Shown here: piece after piece, positions 36,701-46,021 of the stretch
Layout: each line of letters opens with the position of its first letter
Position numbering within the stretch: the stretch's first letter is position 1
NCBI RefSeq assembly: GCF_014851865.1
Contig: NZ_JACVAM010000001.1
Location: 1,302,001-1,366,000, forward strand
Reading direction: 5' to 3'
Length of the DNA: 64,000 nucleotides
From: Pseudomonas sp. PDM16
Lineage (GTDB): Bacteria > Pseudomonadota > Gammaproteobacteria > Pseudomonadales > Pseudomonadaceae
Program-made: the position numbers and the translations under genes
Notes under the pieces: model-generated
What the model was told of the DNA's origin: nothing
Databases searched by the model: none
What the model saw: the letters and a program-made list of their open reading frames with translations, nothing else

Positions 36701-36880
36701 GCCATCAGCTCCGGTGCCGGTTCTGCGAGCCGCCACTCCATCGGCACCGGGGTCATCGGTGGCATGCTCGCGGCAACTCTGCTGGCCACGTTCGTGATTC
36801 CCATGTTCTATTTACTGGTGGAATCTCTAGGGCAGAAGCTGAGTCGCAAGAAGAAGGTGGAGGCCGTGGAGCCTCACTGA
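33746..36880 (+). CDS. RND multidrug efflux pump, inner-membrane transporter (HAE1)
   Basis: A 1044-residue proton-driven RND exporter of the AcrB/MexB class. It starts [20 protein letters not shown] and has the usual 12 membrane segments in two halves separated by large periplasmic loops. The proton-relay aspartates in membrane segment 4 are seen in [17 protein letters not shown], and the [10 protein letters not shown] and [14 protein letters not shown] motifs of the second half are intact. It follows the adaptor by 12 nt. No outer-membrane factor gene follows, so the pump must use an OprM-like protein encoded elsewhere. Confidence 0.94.
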   Translation: MISKFFIDRPVFAAVISIVIILAGLSAMKALPVAQYPQILPPQVSVSASYPGASAQVIAETVAAPLEQQINGVEGMIYQLSNSAASGAMSLSVYFEVGRDPDQATIDVNNRVQAALAKLPEEVRRQGVKVEKKSSDILQVVTLYSPDNSKDPVFISNYALINVIDELKRLPGVGDVSQFGSKDYSMRIWLRPDKLAQYDLTPTDVVNAIREQNSQFAAGSFGQQPLQTAQDFTYTVTTQGRFKDPKEFESVILRSDPTGASLLLGDVARIELGAQDYSLVTSLNGQQNAAFGVYLQPGANALDTAEAVQNTMARLAKRFPEGITYKIPYDTTKFVKVSIEEVIHTFFEALLLVVLVVFVFLQNWRATLIPVLAIPVSLVGTFAGMYALGFSINLLTLFGMVLAIGIVVDDAIVVIENVERVMRTKKLNAREASIEAMEEVTGPIIAIVLVLCAVFVPVGFLGGLAGEMYKQFAITIAVSVVISGIVALTLSPALCALLLKPDHSEPAAPFRVFNRFFDKVTDGYGAGVAFFLKRSIIGLLLFGGMIALIVVLFARVPGSLVPDEDQGYVINAYFLPPAASVNRTDALTHDFTEQLMQHPAVQDVVTFAGFDVLTFGQRTNAGVSFVPLKDWSERTTEETDARNLTHTFMGMGLKEKDGVVMSFNPPPITGMSTTGGFEGYIQDRAGGSVEQLSEKVQAFVAAAAKRPELAGVQSTFNASVPQYYIDLDRTKARALGVSISDVFTAMQSTFGSYYVNDFTLYGRTWQVSLQSESEFRRKPEDLSQVYVRASGGDLVPLTTLIKVRRILGPDTYARFNVYPAAKVLGGPAPGYSSGQALAAMQEIADKELGNDYTLGWIGSAYQEVATQGSGSTAFIFGLIMVFLILAAQYERWTLPLAVVTAVPFAVFGAILAVWLRGIQNDVYFQVGLITLIGLAAKNAILIVEFAVMLRAEGKSIFDSAFEAAKLRFRPIVMTSLAFILGCVPLAISSGAGSASRHSIGTGVIGGMLAATLLATFVIPMFYLLVESLGQKLSRKKKVEAVEPH

Positions 36881-36922
36881 CCGACAACAGCCTGTGGTCG
36901 ATTGCCGGCCGATGTGATTACC

Positions 36923-36952
36923 GGGCGCCCCACGGGGCGCCCTTCGTTTTCC
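36923..36952 (+). terminator. terminator after the RND pump gene
   Basis: An 8-bp GGGCGCCC stem with a CACG loop is followed by TTCGTTTT. It separates the RND operon from the MFS exporter gene. Confidence 0.75.
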
Positions 36953-36978
36953 GGGGTGCGCCCCGTAGTGGATAACTC

Positions 36979-38166
36979 ATGAGCTTTCGCATCCTGCTGA
37001 TACTCGGCACCCTCAGTGCCTTCGGGCCCATGGCCATCGACTTCTACTTGCCGAGTTTCCCGACCCTGGCGCAGGTGTTCGGTACCGATGTCGACCATGT
37101 GCAGATGTCGCTGGCCTCTTACTTCGCCGGTACCGCCCTGGGCCAACTGATCTACGGTCCACTGGCGGATCGCTTCGGGCGGCGCAAGCCACTGGTCGCG
37201 GGCCTTGTGCTGTTCACCCTGGCGTCGCTGGCCTGTGCCCTGGCGCAGAGCCTGGAATGGCTGATCATCGCGCGCTTCGTCCAGGCCCTCGGTGGCTGTG
37301 CCGGCATGGTGATTTCGCGTGCGGTGGTGCGCGATCTGTGCGACCCGCTGGCCTCGGCCAAGGTGTTTTCCAAATTGATGCTGGTGATGGGGGTGGCGCC
37401 CATTCTCGCGCCGCTGGGCGGCGGCCTGCTGTTGCAACTTTTCGGCTGGCAGTCGATCTTCCTCGGCCTGGTGTTGTTCAGCGCCCTGTGCCTAGTGGCC
37501 GTGCTGTTGTGGCTGCCGGAGACGCGCTCGGCGGAGTTTCCCATTCAGCCTCTCAACGGTGCGGCAGGGCGTTACCTGATGCTGCTGCGCGATCGCCTGC
37601 TGATCGGCTACGGCCTGACTGGCGGCGTGGCCATGGCTGGCATGTTCGCCTATATCTCTGGCTCGCCCTTCGTCTTCATCGACCTGTATGGCATCCCGGC
37701 GGAACACTACGGCTGGCTGTTTGGCGCCAACGCCGCCGGATTCATCCTCACCGCCCAGCTCAACGGCTGGCTGTTGCGCCACCACGGTCCGAACTACTGG
37801 CTCAAGCGCACGGTGTGGGTCTACTGTGCGGCGACCTTGGCGCTGCTGGCCGTGGCGATGGCTCGACCGGAGCAGCTGTGGCCGCTGCTGATTCCGCTGT
37901 TCATCAGCACCGCCAGCCTTTCCTGCGTGCTGCCCAATGCCACCGCGTGTGCGATGGCAGGGCAGGGGGCCCATGCCGGCAGTGCGTCGGCGCTCATCGG
38001 TTCGTTGCAGTTCACGGTGGCAGCGGGTGCTTCAGGACTGGTAGGTGCGCTGCATGACGGCAGCGCACGCCCCATGGCCATGGTCATCGCCGTATGTGGC
38101 GTGATCACGGTAGTGCTGGCACTGCTCAGCGCGAGCCATGCCCGGCGTCAGTCGCTGGAGTTCTGA
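36979..38166 (+). CDS. Bcr/CflA-family MFS drug exporter
   Basis: A 395-residue 12-segment membrane exporter of the major facilitator superfamily (Bcr/CflA type). The N-terminal FGPMAIDFYLPSFPTLA, the motif A-like YGPLADRFGRRKP between segments 2 and 3, and the motif C-like ARFVQALGGCAGMVISRAVVRDL are diagnostic. Members export bicyclomycin, chloramphenicol, florfenicol or sulfathiazole; the actual substrate is unknown. It starts at ATG 36979, after the terminator of the RND operon, so it is likely expressed separately. Confidence 0.9.
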   Translation: MSFRILLILGTLSAFGPMAIDFYLPSFPTLAQVFGTDVDHVQMSLASYFAGTALGQLIYGPLADRFGRRKPLVAGLVLFTLASLACALAQSLEWLIIARFVQALGGCAGMVISRAVVRDLCDPLASAKVFSKLMLVMGVAPILAPLGGGLLLQLFGWQSIFLGLVLFSALCLVAVLLWLPETRSAEFPIQPLNGAAGRYLMLLRDRLLIGYGLTGGVAMAGMFAYISGSPFVFIDLYGIPAEHYGWLFGANAAGFILTAQLNGWLLRHHGPNYWLKRTVWVYCAATLALLAVAMARPEQLWPLLIPLFISTASLSCVLPNATACAMAGQGAHAGSASALIGSLQFTVAAGASGLVGALHDGSARPMAMVIAVCGVITVVLALLSASHARRQSLEF

Positions 38167-38173
38167 AGGCCTT

Positions 38174-38362
38174 TCAGCTCGCCGTTCGCACCGCATTGGC
38201 GTTGCGCCAGGGCAGCGGGTGGGGCGCCTTGAGCCGTTTCTGCAGCACGTCGACGAAGTCGAGTGCCTCGGCCTCGCTACGGAAACTCACGCCCTGCTGG
38301 TCCAGGCATACCTGCCAGCGGGCACCTTCGGCGGTCTTTACCTGACGAATCTGGATGTTCAT
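38174..38362 (-). CDS. small protein of unknown function, 62 residues
   Basis: A 62-residue protein starting at ATG 38362 behind GGAGG (MNIQIRQVKT), converging on the MFS gene. It has the pattern WQVCLDQQGVSFRSEAEALDFVDVLQKRL and a short basic tail, like small conserved pseudomonad proteins that lie next to transporter genes. No membrane segment or signal peptide is seen. The ribosome site and composition support coding; function is unknown. Confidence 0.65.
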   Translation of the reverse strand: MNIQIRQVKTAEGARWQVCLDQQGVSFRSEAEALDFVDVLQKRLKAPHPLPWRNANAVRTAS

Positions 38363-38429
38363 CGCAGGCCTCCACAAAAAGGGTGAAGCTCCAGTGTAGA
38401 CCTGCGGTTTCGCTTTTCCCTGACCTGGG

Positions 38430-41400
38430 TCAACCGACCGACTGGTGGTCGCTGCGCAGCCAGTGGGCCAGTTGTACGGCACTCAGCGGGCGACTGAACA
38501 GGTAACCCTGGCATTGCTCGCAGCCGAGTTGACGCAGGGCCTGCAGCTGTTCGACGGTCTCCACCCCTTCGGCCAGCACGCAGAGCTTGAGGTTGCGCGC
38601 CAGGCCGATGATGGTCGCCGCGATCTCCAGGTTGGCCTGGTCCTCCGGTACGCCACGCATGAAGCTCTGGTCGATCTTCAGCTTGTCCAGCGGGAAGCGT
38701 CGCAGGTAGGCCAGTGAGGAGTAGCCGGTGCCGAAGTCGTCGATTGCCAGGCGCAGGCCCAGGCCTTTGAGCGCGGCCAGGGTGGCCTGGGTTTGTTCGA
38801 TGTTCTCGATCAGCGCTCCCTCGGTGATTTCCAGCTCCAGGTGCTCGGCCGGCAGGCCACTGTCCTGCAGGGCTTCACGTACCTGTTGAAGCAGGTCCGC
38901 CTGGCGGAACTGGCGGGGCGACAGGTTGACCGCCAGTGTGTGCAGCTCCAGGCCCTGCTGGCGCCAGAACTGCATCTGCCGGCAGGCCTCGCGCAGCACC
39001 CAGTTGCCAATCGGCACGATCAGCCCGGTTTCCTCGGCCAGCGGGATGAACTGCGCCGGGGAGATCATTCCCTCGCTGCTGTTCCAGCGTAGCAGCGCCT
39101 CCACGCCGATAGGCTGGCCGTCACCGGCCCGCAGCAGCGGCTGGTAATGCAGCACGAACTCGTTGCGCTTGAGAGCCTGGCGCAGCTGGCCCTCCAGGGT
39201 CAGGCGAGTGTGTGCCTGCTGGGTCAGGCCCTGGGTGTAGAAGCGGAAGGTATTGCGGCCCTCCTGCTTGGCCTGGTGCAGGGCACTGTCGGCATTGCGC
39301 AGCAGGTCATCGCCGGACAGGCCATCGTCTGGGTACAGGCTTATACCGACGCTCGCGCCCAGGTAGACCTCATGCCCGCTACCCAGTGGCAGCGGGCGCT
39401 CCAGCAGCTCGATCAGCGTGCGGGCGATGCCGGCTGCCTCTTCGGGGCGCTGCAGGTTCTCCAGCACCACCAGGAATTCGTCACTGCTCAGGCGCGCCAG
39501 GGTGTCTTCATTGCGCAGGCGTTGCTGCAGCCGCCGGGCTACGGCTACCAGGAGCTCGTCTCCGACCTTGTGGCCTAGGCTCTCGTTGATGGTCTTGAAG
39601 TTATCCAGGTCGAAGTACAGCACCGCCACTCGCTCCTGGTGGCGCTGGGCATGCTCGAGGGCGTGGCCGAGGCGTTCCATGGCGTAGAGGCGATTGGGCA
39701 GGTCGGTGAGCGTGTCGAAGTGCGCCAGGTGCGCCAGGCGCTCCTGGCTGTCACGGTACTGGCTGAGGTCGGTGAAGGTCAGCACGTATTGCGGTTGCTG
39801 CGGATCGCAGTCGCGTACCCGGCTGACGGTGAGCCAGAAGGGAAAGTGCGAGCCATCCTGCCGCCGGCTGTTCATCTCTCCCTGCCAGTGGCCGCTGTCC
39901 TGGACCTTGCGCCAGAGCGTGCGGTAGCGCGCACGCTCCGGGCTGTTGCCGGGCAGCAGTGGCAGGCGGCGGCCGAGTGCCTGTTGCTGGCTGAGCCCGG
40001 TGATATGGCTGAAGGCCGGGTTGCTGGTGAGGATGCGCCGGCGGGCATCGACGATCACCACCGCTTCCTGGGTACTTTCGAATACCGTGGCGGCCTGGTG
40101 CAGGGCTCGTTCCTGCTGCTTGCGCAGGCCGATGTCCTCGACCACCGAGATGAAATAGTGCGGCTCGCCATTGGTGTGGCGTACGAGGGTGGCGCTGAGA
40201 TTGGCCCAGAGCACGCCGCCGTCACGGCGCAGATAGCGCTTTTCCAGGGTCAGCCGGGACAGTTCTCCATCCAGCAGGCGGCGGGTCTGCTCCAGATCCT
40301 CCTGCAGGTCGTCGGGGTGGGTGATGTCCTGGAAGGTCAGCTCCAGCAGTTGCTCGCGATCGTAGTCGAGCATCTGGCACAGGCGCTGGTTGACTCGCAG
40401 CCAGCGGCCATCGGGTGCCAGGTGGGCGATGCCGACGGCGGCCTGTTCGAAGGTGGCGCGGAAACGCAGCTCGCTCTGCAGTCGTTCGGCGTCCCGCTGC
40501 TGCTGGCGCACGGCGAGCCCGGCCAGGCGGGTGAATTCGGTGACCAGCTCGATATCCTCGTGGCTCGGCAGTGACGTGCGCCGGTAATAAATGCCGAACA
40601 CCCCGAGCACCTGGTTCTGGTCGTTCTTGAAGGGCAGAGACCAGCAGGAGCGCAGTCCCGCCTGGCGTGACTGTTCGCGAAACTCTATCCAATTGGGGTG
40701 GGTGCGGATGTCCTCGACGATGGTCAGTTCCCCACTGGCGGCGGCATGGCCGCAGCTCCCCAGTTCGAGGCGGGCGGGCATGCCGTCGACCGCGTCGGCA
40801 TAGCTGGCCGGCAGGCTTGGCGCTGCCAGGACGCGCAGTACGCCACCCTCCATCTGCAGGATGGACACCAGCATCTCGGGATTGATGTGTTCCAGCCGTT
40901 TGGCCATGTCGCGGAGGCTTTCCCGCAGCGGGCGCTGGGCCAGCATGCGGTCGAGCACTGCATTGCGTGCCTCTTGCAGGGCCTGGGTGTGGCGCCGCTC
41001 ATGCACATCGCCGAGGCTGCCTCGCAGCCCCAGTCCGTATTGCGGGCCGGCGGCCAGGCGCAGCATCACCCAGTGCGGCCTTCCGCTGGCATCACGCAGG
41101 CGCAGCTCGCCAAGCCAGCTGCTCTGCTGGTGCATGAGTACGGTGGACAGGTGCAGCCCGACTTCCTCCCGTTGGTCTTCCTCGACGAAGTCCAGCAACG
41201 GGCGGCCGACGCTTTCGCGGATGCTGTAGCCGGTGATGGTCTGCCAGGCCGGGTTGACGAAGGTCAATCGACCGGCACCGTCGGTGAGGAAAATCGCCTC
41301 GTGCAGCTGCTCCACCAATTCCCGGTAGCGCGCCTCGCTGGCCTCAAGTTCCTGATGCACGGCTTTTTGCTGGCCGAGGTCGATGTCCACGCAATACAGC

Positions 41401-42323
41401 TCCAGCTGGTTGCGTGTGTTGCGCAGGATCAGGTGGCTGGAGTAGACGTGCACGTTGCTGCCGTCGCGATGTTGCAGCGTCAGCTCTGCGGCGGGAATGG
41501 CCGGCCCTCCGAGCATCCAGCTCTGGATATTGGTCACCACCTGGGCGCGCATGGGCGGGGGGATGATCAGGTCTTCCAGGCGCCTGCCCATGGCGTCGGC
41601 CACGTCGTAGCCATAGAGCTGGGCGCTGGCCTGATTCCAGAAAATCACCCGGCGATCACGGTCGTAGCCCTGCACGGCGATGCGCGGCGTCTGCTCGAAC
41701 AGCTGGCGAAAGCGCTGCTCGCTCTCGCGTAGCGCCTGCTCGTCACGCTTCTGGCTGCTGATGTTCTGCACCGTGCCATGGGCACCTCCGCTCGACTCCA
41801 GTGTGCCTCTGAGCATGAGCCATACCGGTGCCTCTTCGATCGGCCTGTTCAGACGGGCATTCACCAGCAGAGGGGCACCTACCTCGAACAGAGCGTTCAG
41901 GGCGCGCTGAACGGCGCCGCGGTCGGCGGGGTGGAGCCAGGTGAGCAGATCCTCGATTTGCCCGGTGTTGTCGCTGTCCGGGCGAGCGAACAGGCGCAGC
42001 GATTCGGGGGACCAGTGGAAGCGGTCGTCGTAGTCCCAGGTGCCGAGCCCCGCATCGCGCTGCGCCTGCTGCAGCTTCAGCGCCTGTCGGCGCAGACCTC
42101 GCTCCATGTCGTGCTGGGCGCGCTGGTCGTGGCGACAGATGAGGAAGATCAACAGGCCGTTGAGGCTGATAAACAGCAGCCCCTTGACGGTCTGTAGCCC
42201 GGCATTCAAGTCGGGCGACAGGTTCAGGGCGAGCAACAGCAGGTCGCCGCAGAAAATCCAGCCGAGGCTGAACATCAGGTAGACGGCGGTGACACGTAGG
42301 GGGCGGGAGAGTGTCGGGTGCAT
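38430..42323 (-). CDS. PAS/GAF/GGDEF/EAL c-di-GMP signalling protein, degenerate GGDEF
   Basis: A 1297-residue membrane signalling protein. Two hydrophobic segments (about 12-34 and 43-64) lead to several PAS domains (about 85-190, 205-320, 325-440), a GAF-like region (about 445-600), two more PAS domains (about 615-850), a GGDEF domain with SSDEF in place of GGDEF at about 945, and an EAL domain with intact EALLRW, DDFGTGYSS and LAEGVET. It should therefore be a c-di-GMP phosphodiesterase, with the degenerate GGDEF acting as a regulatory site; an RNED inhibitory-type motif is preserved five residues before SSDEF. It is a single gene. Confidence 0.9.
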   Translation of the reverse strand: MHPTLSRPLRVTAVYLMFSLGWIFCGDLLLLALNLSPDLNAGLQTVKGLLFISLNGLLIFLICRHDQRAQHDMERGLRRQALKLQQAQRDAGLGTWDYDDRFHWSPESLRLFARPDSDNTGQIEDLLTWLHPADRGAVQRALNALFEVGAPLLVNARLNRPIEEAPVWLMLRGTLESSGGAHGTVQNISSQKRDEQALRESEQRFRQLFEQTPRIAVQGYDRDRRVIFWNQASAQLYGYDVADAMGRRLEDLIIPPPMRAQVVTNIQSWMLGGPAIPAAELTLQHRDGSNVHVYSSHLILRNTRNQLELYCVDIDLGQQKAVHQELEASEARYRELVEQLHEAIFLTDGAGRLTFVNPAWQTITGYSIRESVGRPLLDFVEEDQREEVGLHLSTVLMHQQSSWLGELRLRDASGRPHWVMLRLAAGPQYGLGLRGSLGDVHERRHTQALQEARNAVLDRMLAQRPLRESLRDMAKRLEHINPEMLVSILQMEGGVLRVLAAPSLPASYADAVDGMPARLELGSCGHAAASGELTIVEDIRTHPNWIEFREQSRQAGLRSCWSLPFKNDQNQVLGVFGIYYRRTSLPSHEDIELVTEFTRLAGLAVRQQQRDAERLQSELRFRATFEQAAVGIAHLAPDGRWLRVNQRLCQMLDYDREQLLELTFQDITHPDDLQEDLEQTRRLLDGELSRLTLEKRYLRRDGGVLWANLSATLVRHTNGEPHYFISVVEDIGLRKQQERALHQAATVFESTQEAVVIVDARRRILTSNPAFSHITGLSQQQALGRRLPLLPGNSPERARYRTLWRKVQDSGHWQGEMNSRRQDGSHFPFWLTVSRVRDCDPQQPQYVLTFTDLSQYRDSQERLAHLAHFDTLTDLPNRLYAMERLGHALEHAQRHQERVAVLYFDLDNFKTINESLGHKVGDELLVAVARRLQQRLRNEDTLARLSSDEFLVVLENLQRPEEAAGIARTLIELLERPLPLGSGHEVYLGASVGISLYPDDGLSGDDLLRNADSALHQAKQEGRNTFRFYTQGLTQQAHTRLTLEGQLRQALKRNEFVLHYQPLLRAGDGQPIGVEALLRWNSSEGMISPAQFIPLAEETGLIVPIGNWVLREACRQMQFWRQQGLELHTLAVNLSPRQFRQADLLQQVREALQDSGLPAEHLELEITEGALIENIEQTQATLAALKGLGLRLAIDDFGTGYSSLAYLRRFPLDKLKIDQSFMRGVPEDQANLEIAATIIGLARNLKLCVLAEGVETVEQLQALRQLGCEQCQGYLFSRPLSAVQLAHWLRSDHQSVG

Positions 42324-42665
42324 CCTGAACCCTCGTCATTCTCGATTACGGTCCGGCCAGGATCAGGTGGTCCTGACACCTGTGCAGTCTAGCTACTCGC
42401 TGCGCAAACGCTGCATGGCCGGTGTCTCTGTCGCAGCGCAGCTGGCAGCCCCGCTCGCTGTCATACCGGGACATATGCGCATCTCAGTCGGATCGTCGAG
42501 CGGCCTAGATCAGCATTTTCCCGTTGCGAAAAAGCGCTTTTCCTCCCAGGCAAAAGATTTGTCCTGTGTCACAAAATTGCTCATTGATTGCCCCTGTCAG
42601 GATACGGCCATAGCGCAAGGAGCGCCGCGGGCCCGAACAACTACATAAGCCAGGGGAATCTGCCA

Positions 42666-45600
42666 ATGATCCATCCAACCCTAAAACTGCCGTCCCGTTA
42701 CTGGGGGGAGCGCTCGCAGGGGAGGGGCATGCAGCTCTCCCTGGCCGCCTGTCTTGTCACAGGCCTGTTCTGTGCAGGCCAAGCGGGTGCTGTGGGTAGT
42801 CGCAGTCTGTATCCGGAGGGGTATTTCTCCGGAGAGACCGGCTACGACGCCGTACTCAATGCCAATGCCGGCCGCGCCAAGATGAATTTCACCGGCAACA
42901 TTTATGGCGGCTCGGCCATCAGCGCACGTACCTTCATTTACGTCTATGCCCTGGCGGGCGAGCGCATCCTGCTGGGGCGTAGCGGCAACGGTGGCACCGC
43001 CACCATCTATGCGCCGGATAACGACCACGGCCCAAAGGGTAACGAGGCTCCCACCGGGGGAGCTTCCTCGAACTGTTCGATTGCCTCGGGTAACGGTCTG
43101 ATCTCTAGCCGTGCGGCCGAGCTGGCCGGCCCGGGCCCCGTGGTAGGTGCGATGACATCCGACCAGTACCGTCCTTGCGCCTATTCGGTCACCCAGTCCG
43201 GCGTATACGGCGTGCTGATGAGCACAACCAACACCGAGCTGGACTACTGGGAAGTGGCGGTGCGCGCCGATGACACCAGCACAACTGACCTGTCCGGCCG
43301 TGTTTTCACCTATACCTTCGCGGGGCGGACCGGCAGTAACAACACCGATCCCAGTACCGGCGGTACGCCATATCGGTTGTATTCGACCTTCCACTACGTC
43401 ACCCAGGATGGCTACCGCTACCGGCAGCAGATGAAGGGCCTGGACCCCAACGCCTTCGCCATCTATGCCAACGCCCGCGGCTTCCTTGATGCGGGCGAAC
43501 CGCTCTACAAGAACGCGGTGGGTACTTCCGACTATCTCAACAGCGGCATCGAGGGCGGTGTGACGCTGGAGGCACCCGCCTACCCGATCTTCTTCGAGGA
43601 TATTTCCGGCAGCCAGGCGGATGCCACTCTGACGGAGCTGGGTATTCCCCTGGTTCCGCCGGAGCCGGTGATCGACAACGTCGTCTTCAGCTACCCGCCG
43701 GGCGGCACCCCTCACAGCTATGTGGGACGCGGCGGTGTCATCAGCTTCGATGCCACCGACGTGATGAGCTACCAGATCGTGATCAGCGCGGGCGGCGACT
43801 ACGATGTGGCCAACCCCCTGAACCGTGTGCTCGAAGGCTCGGCCGTGCCGGGGCGCAACGAGGTGCTCTGGGACGGTCTGGCCAACAACGGCTCGCCGGT
43901 GCCGGCCAATGCTGGTGGCACACCGTACAACTTCCAGGTGGTTGGCCGTAACGGTGAGGCGCACTTCCCGTTGCTGGATGCCGAGAAGAACTTCAACGGC
44001 GGCCCCGTCATTACCCAGCTCAACGGCCTGGGGGTGAACGGGACCACCATCTATTACGATGATCGCGCCTACAAGACCCGAGCAGGGGTAGAGGTGGGTA
44101 CCATTGCCGCGGATGGCACGCCAGAACACCTGTGCGGCGGTACTCTGGACAGCCGTCATGTTACGACGCCCGTCGAGGGCCTGAATGGCCTCGACAGCTC
44201 CTCCACTGCGGGCTACGGCACCACCTCGAACGGCGCTCCGCGCTATCCGCGCTATTGGGGCGGCAATGCCGGGAATACTGGCGGCTGCGGCAGCTCCACC
44301 GAGTTCGCTGACAAGCTGGGCCTGGACCTCTGGGTGCTGCAGAAGTCCGATCCCGAGCAGCCGGCCATGGGTATCCTGATCTACGCCAGTGCCGACGTGA
44401 CGGCTCGCGTTTCCGCGCCGACCAGCGTTGCGCCGGGCGCCCCCGTGATCGCGCAGATCGAATTCGGCAACGTCGGTTCCTCGACGGCTGCGGGCGTGAA
44501 TTACAGTGCCAACCTGCCTGGCGGACTCTCCGGTGTCAGTTGCTCCGGAGCCACCTGCAGCTACAACCCGGTCACCGGTGCAGTGACGATCTCGGGCCTG
44601 CCGCCCACCCTGACCTCCGGCCAATGGGTGCCTCCGGTGACGCTGAGCTATAACGCTCCGGCCGCCGGCAGCGCATTGATCCAAGCGACCATCGCCACAT
44701 CCAGCTCGCAGGAGCCGAACCCGGGGCATGCGCCGGATAGCGCTGGCGCCCTTACAGCAGTCGGCGTCGGCGGAAGCGTTGCCGACGTGATGGCCAGCGT
44801 TTCCGCACCTGTCCAGGCCGTGGCCGGGCAGTCGGTGAACGTACCGGTGAGCTTCCGCAACTTCGGTCCGCTGGATGCTGCCGATATCAGCTACGTGGTG
44901 CAGCTGCCGCCCGGAACCACCGGCGTGAGCTGCGGTGCACCGGCCACCTGCGGTGCGCCCGATGCTTCCGGGCAGATGCTGGTGACCTTCCCGTCGGGCA
45001 ACACCCTGGCCGCGGGGCAACAGCAGTCCTTCGTGCTGACCTACACCGCGCCATCCGTGGGCAGCACCGTGCCGGTGTCGGCTCGGGTCACTACCAGCAC
45101 CGACGAAGGTGGCAGCACCGCCAACAACAATGCCAGCGGCATGACCACGGTGATCGATCCTGGCACCGCCCTGGCCGACGTGACCGTCAGCATCTCCCCG
45201 CCTGCCAGCGCCACTGCAGGGCAGCCGGTCAGCGTGCCGGTGGTCTTCGAGAACAAGGGGCCGAACGAGGCTAGCGGCGCGAGCTACGCGGTGAGCATTC
45301 CGAGTGGCCTGACCAACGTCACCTGTGCGCCGGCGGTCTGCTCGGTATCCGGAGGCAGCATCACCTGGACCGGCCCGGCCACGCTGGGCAACGGCCAGCG
45401 CTTCAACGCGAGCTTCAGCTACACGGCACCGTCCACCGGTCCGGTGAACCACACCGCCACCATCGGCACCTCGTCCTCGGAGAGCAACACCGGCAACAAC
45501 CTGGCGTCGGCATCCACCAGCATCATCGCGCCGGACATGCGCGTCGATCTCGGTGGCCTCACCCCGCCGGCGGCACAGGTGCCCTATAACGGCAGCTTCA

Positions 45601-45980
45601 CCTGCACCAACATCGGTTCTTCCGCTGCAACCGACAACACCAGCTGCTCGGTGAGCGGTCTGCCATCGGGCCTCAGCCAGGGTGCATGCACCCTGACGCC
45701 GGGCGGTGGAGCCTGGAGCACCGGTGACGCCGTTCCGGTAGGTGGTGTGGTGACCTGTGCGGTGACCGGCACGCCGGCCGCTCCGACCAGCTCGACCACG
45801 GTAACTGGTAACACCGATACCGATGACGATGCCGACCCGAGCAACAACCAGGCGACTGTCAGCCTTGCCGTCCAGGCGACCACGGCGGCGCCGACCCTCT
45901 CGGGATGGGCGTTGATCCTGCTGTCCAGTCTGCTTGCCTTCATCGGCCTTAACAGGCCGCGGGCCAGACCTGCAGTGTGA
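42666..45980 (+). CDS. secreted repeat protein with IPTL-CTERM-like C-terminal signal
   Basis: A 1104-residue exported protein. A signal peptide occupies residues 1-42 (MQLSLAACLVTGLFCAGQAGA after a basic start), then a globular region (about 45-570), then three to four tandem repeats of about 130 residues that begin like ADVTARVSAP, ADVMASVSAP and ADVTVSISPP, resembling DUF11-type extracellular domains. The C-terminus, APTLSGWALILLSS plus a hydrophobic stretch and a final arginine cluster, matches the IPTL-CTERM sorting signal. I chose ATG 42666; an ATG at 42729 behind a strong GGGGAGGGG is an equally possible start. The 342-nt gap upstream shows nothing I can name. A terminator follows. Confidence 0.8.
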   Translation: MIHPTLKLPSRYWGERSQGRGMQLSLAACLVTGLFCAGQAGAVGSRSLYPEGYFSGETGYDAVLNANAGRAKMNFTGNIYGGSAISARTFIYVYALAGERILLGRSGNGGTATIYAPDNDHGPKGNEAPTGGASSNCSIASGNGLISSRAAELAGPGPVVGAMTSDQYRPCAYSVTQSGVYGVLMSTTNTELDYWEVAVRADDTSTTDLSGRVFTYTFAGRTGSNNTDPSTGGTPYRLYSTFHYVTQDGYRYRQQMKGLDPNAFAIYANARGFLDAGEPLYKNAVGTSDYLNSGIEGGVTLEAPAYPIFFEDISGSQADATLTELGIPLVPPEPVIDNVVFSYPPGGTPHSYVGRGGVISFDATDVMSYQIVISAGGDYDVANPLNRVLEGSAVPGRNEVLWDGLANNGSPVPANAGGTPYNFQVVGRNGEAHFPLLDAEKNFNGGPVITQLNGLGVNGTTIYYDDRAYKTRAGVEVGTIAADGTPEHLCGGTLDSRHVTTPVEGLNGLDSSSTAGYGTTSNGAPRYPRYWGGNAGNTGGCGSSTEFADKLGLDLWVLQKSDPEQPAMGILIYASADVTARVSAPTSVAPGAPVIAQIEFGNVGSSTAAGVNYSANLPGGLSGVSCSGATCSYNPVTGAVTISGLPPTLTSGQWVPPVTLSYNAPAAGSALIQATIATSSSQEPNPGHAPDSAGALTAVGVGGSVADVMASVSAPVQAVAGQSVNVPVSFRNFGPLDAADISYVVQLPPGTTGVSCGAPATCGAPDASGQMLVTFPSGNTLAAGQQQSFVLTYTAPSVGSTVPVSARVTTSTDEGGSTANNNASGMTTVIDPGTALADVTVSISPPASATAGQPVSVPVVFENKGPNEASGASYAVSIPSGLTNVTCAPAVCSVSGGSITWTGPATLGNGQRFNASFSYTAPSTGPVNHTATIGTSSSESNTGNNLASASTSIIAPDMRVDLGGLTPPAAQVPYNGSFTCTNIGSSAATDNTSCSVSGLPSGLSQGACTLTPGGGAWSTGDAVPVGGVVTCAVTGTPAAPTSSTTVTGNTDTDDDADPSNNQATVSLAVQATTAAPTLSGWALILLSSLLAFIGLNRPRARPAV

Positions 45981-45983
45981 ATC

Positions 45984-46013
45984 GAAAACGCCCGGCTTGT
46001 GCCGGGCGTTTTC
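45984..46013 (+). terminator. terminator after the repeat protein gene
   Basis: Thirteen-bp perfect stem (GAAAACGCCCGGC / GCCGGGCGTTTTC) with a TTGT loop. It lies between convergent genes and would also serve the minus strand. Confidence 0.85.
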
Positions 46014-46021
46014 TTTGGGCC

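Noticed and set aside
32573-36880. Calling the RND pump MexJK because it has a TetR repressor and no outer-membrane gene
   Set aside because: Operon layout alone is not diagnostic, and I cannot confirm sequence identity to MexK; a generic name is safer.
42681-45452. Minus-strand frame of 923 codons opposite the exported repeat protein
   Set aside because: Antisense artefact of the GC-rich repeat gene; its product is arginine, glycine and histidine-rich without motifs.
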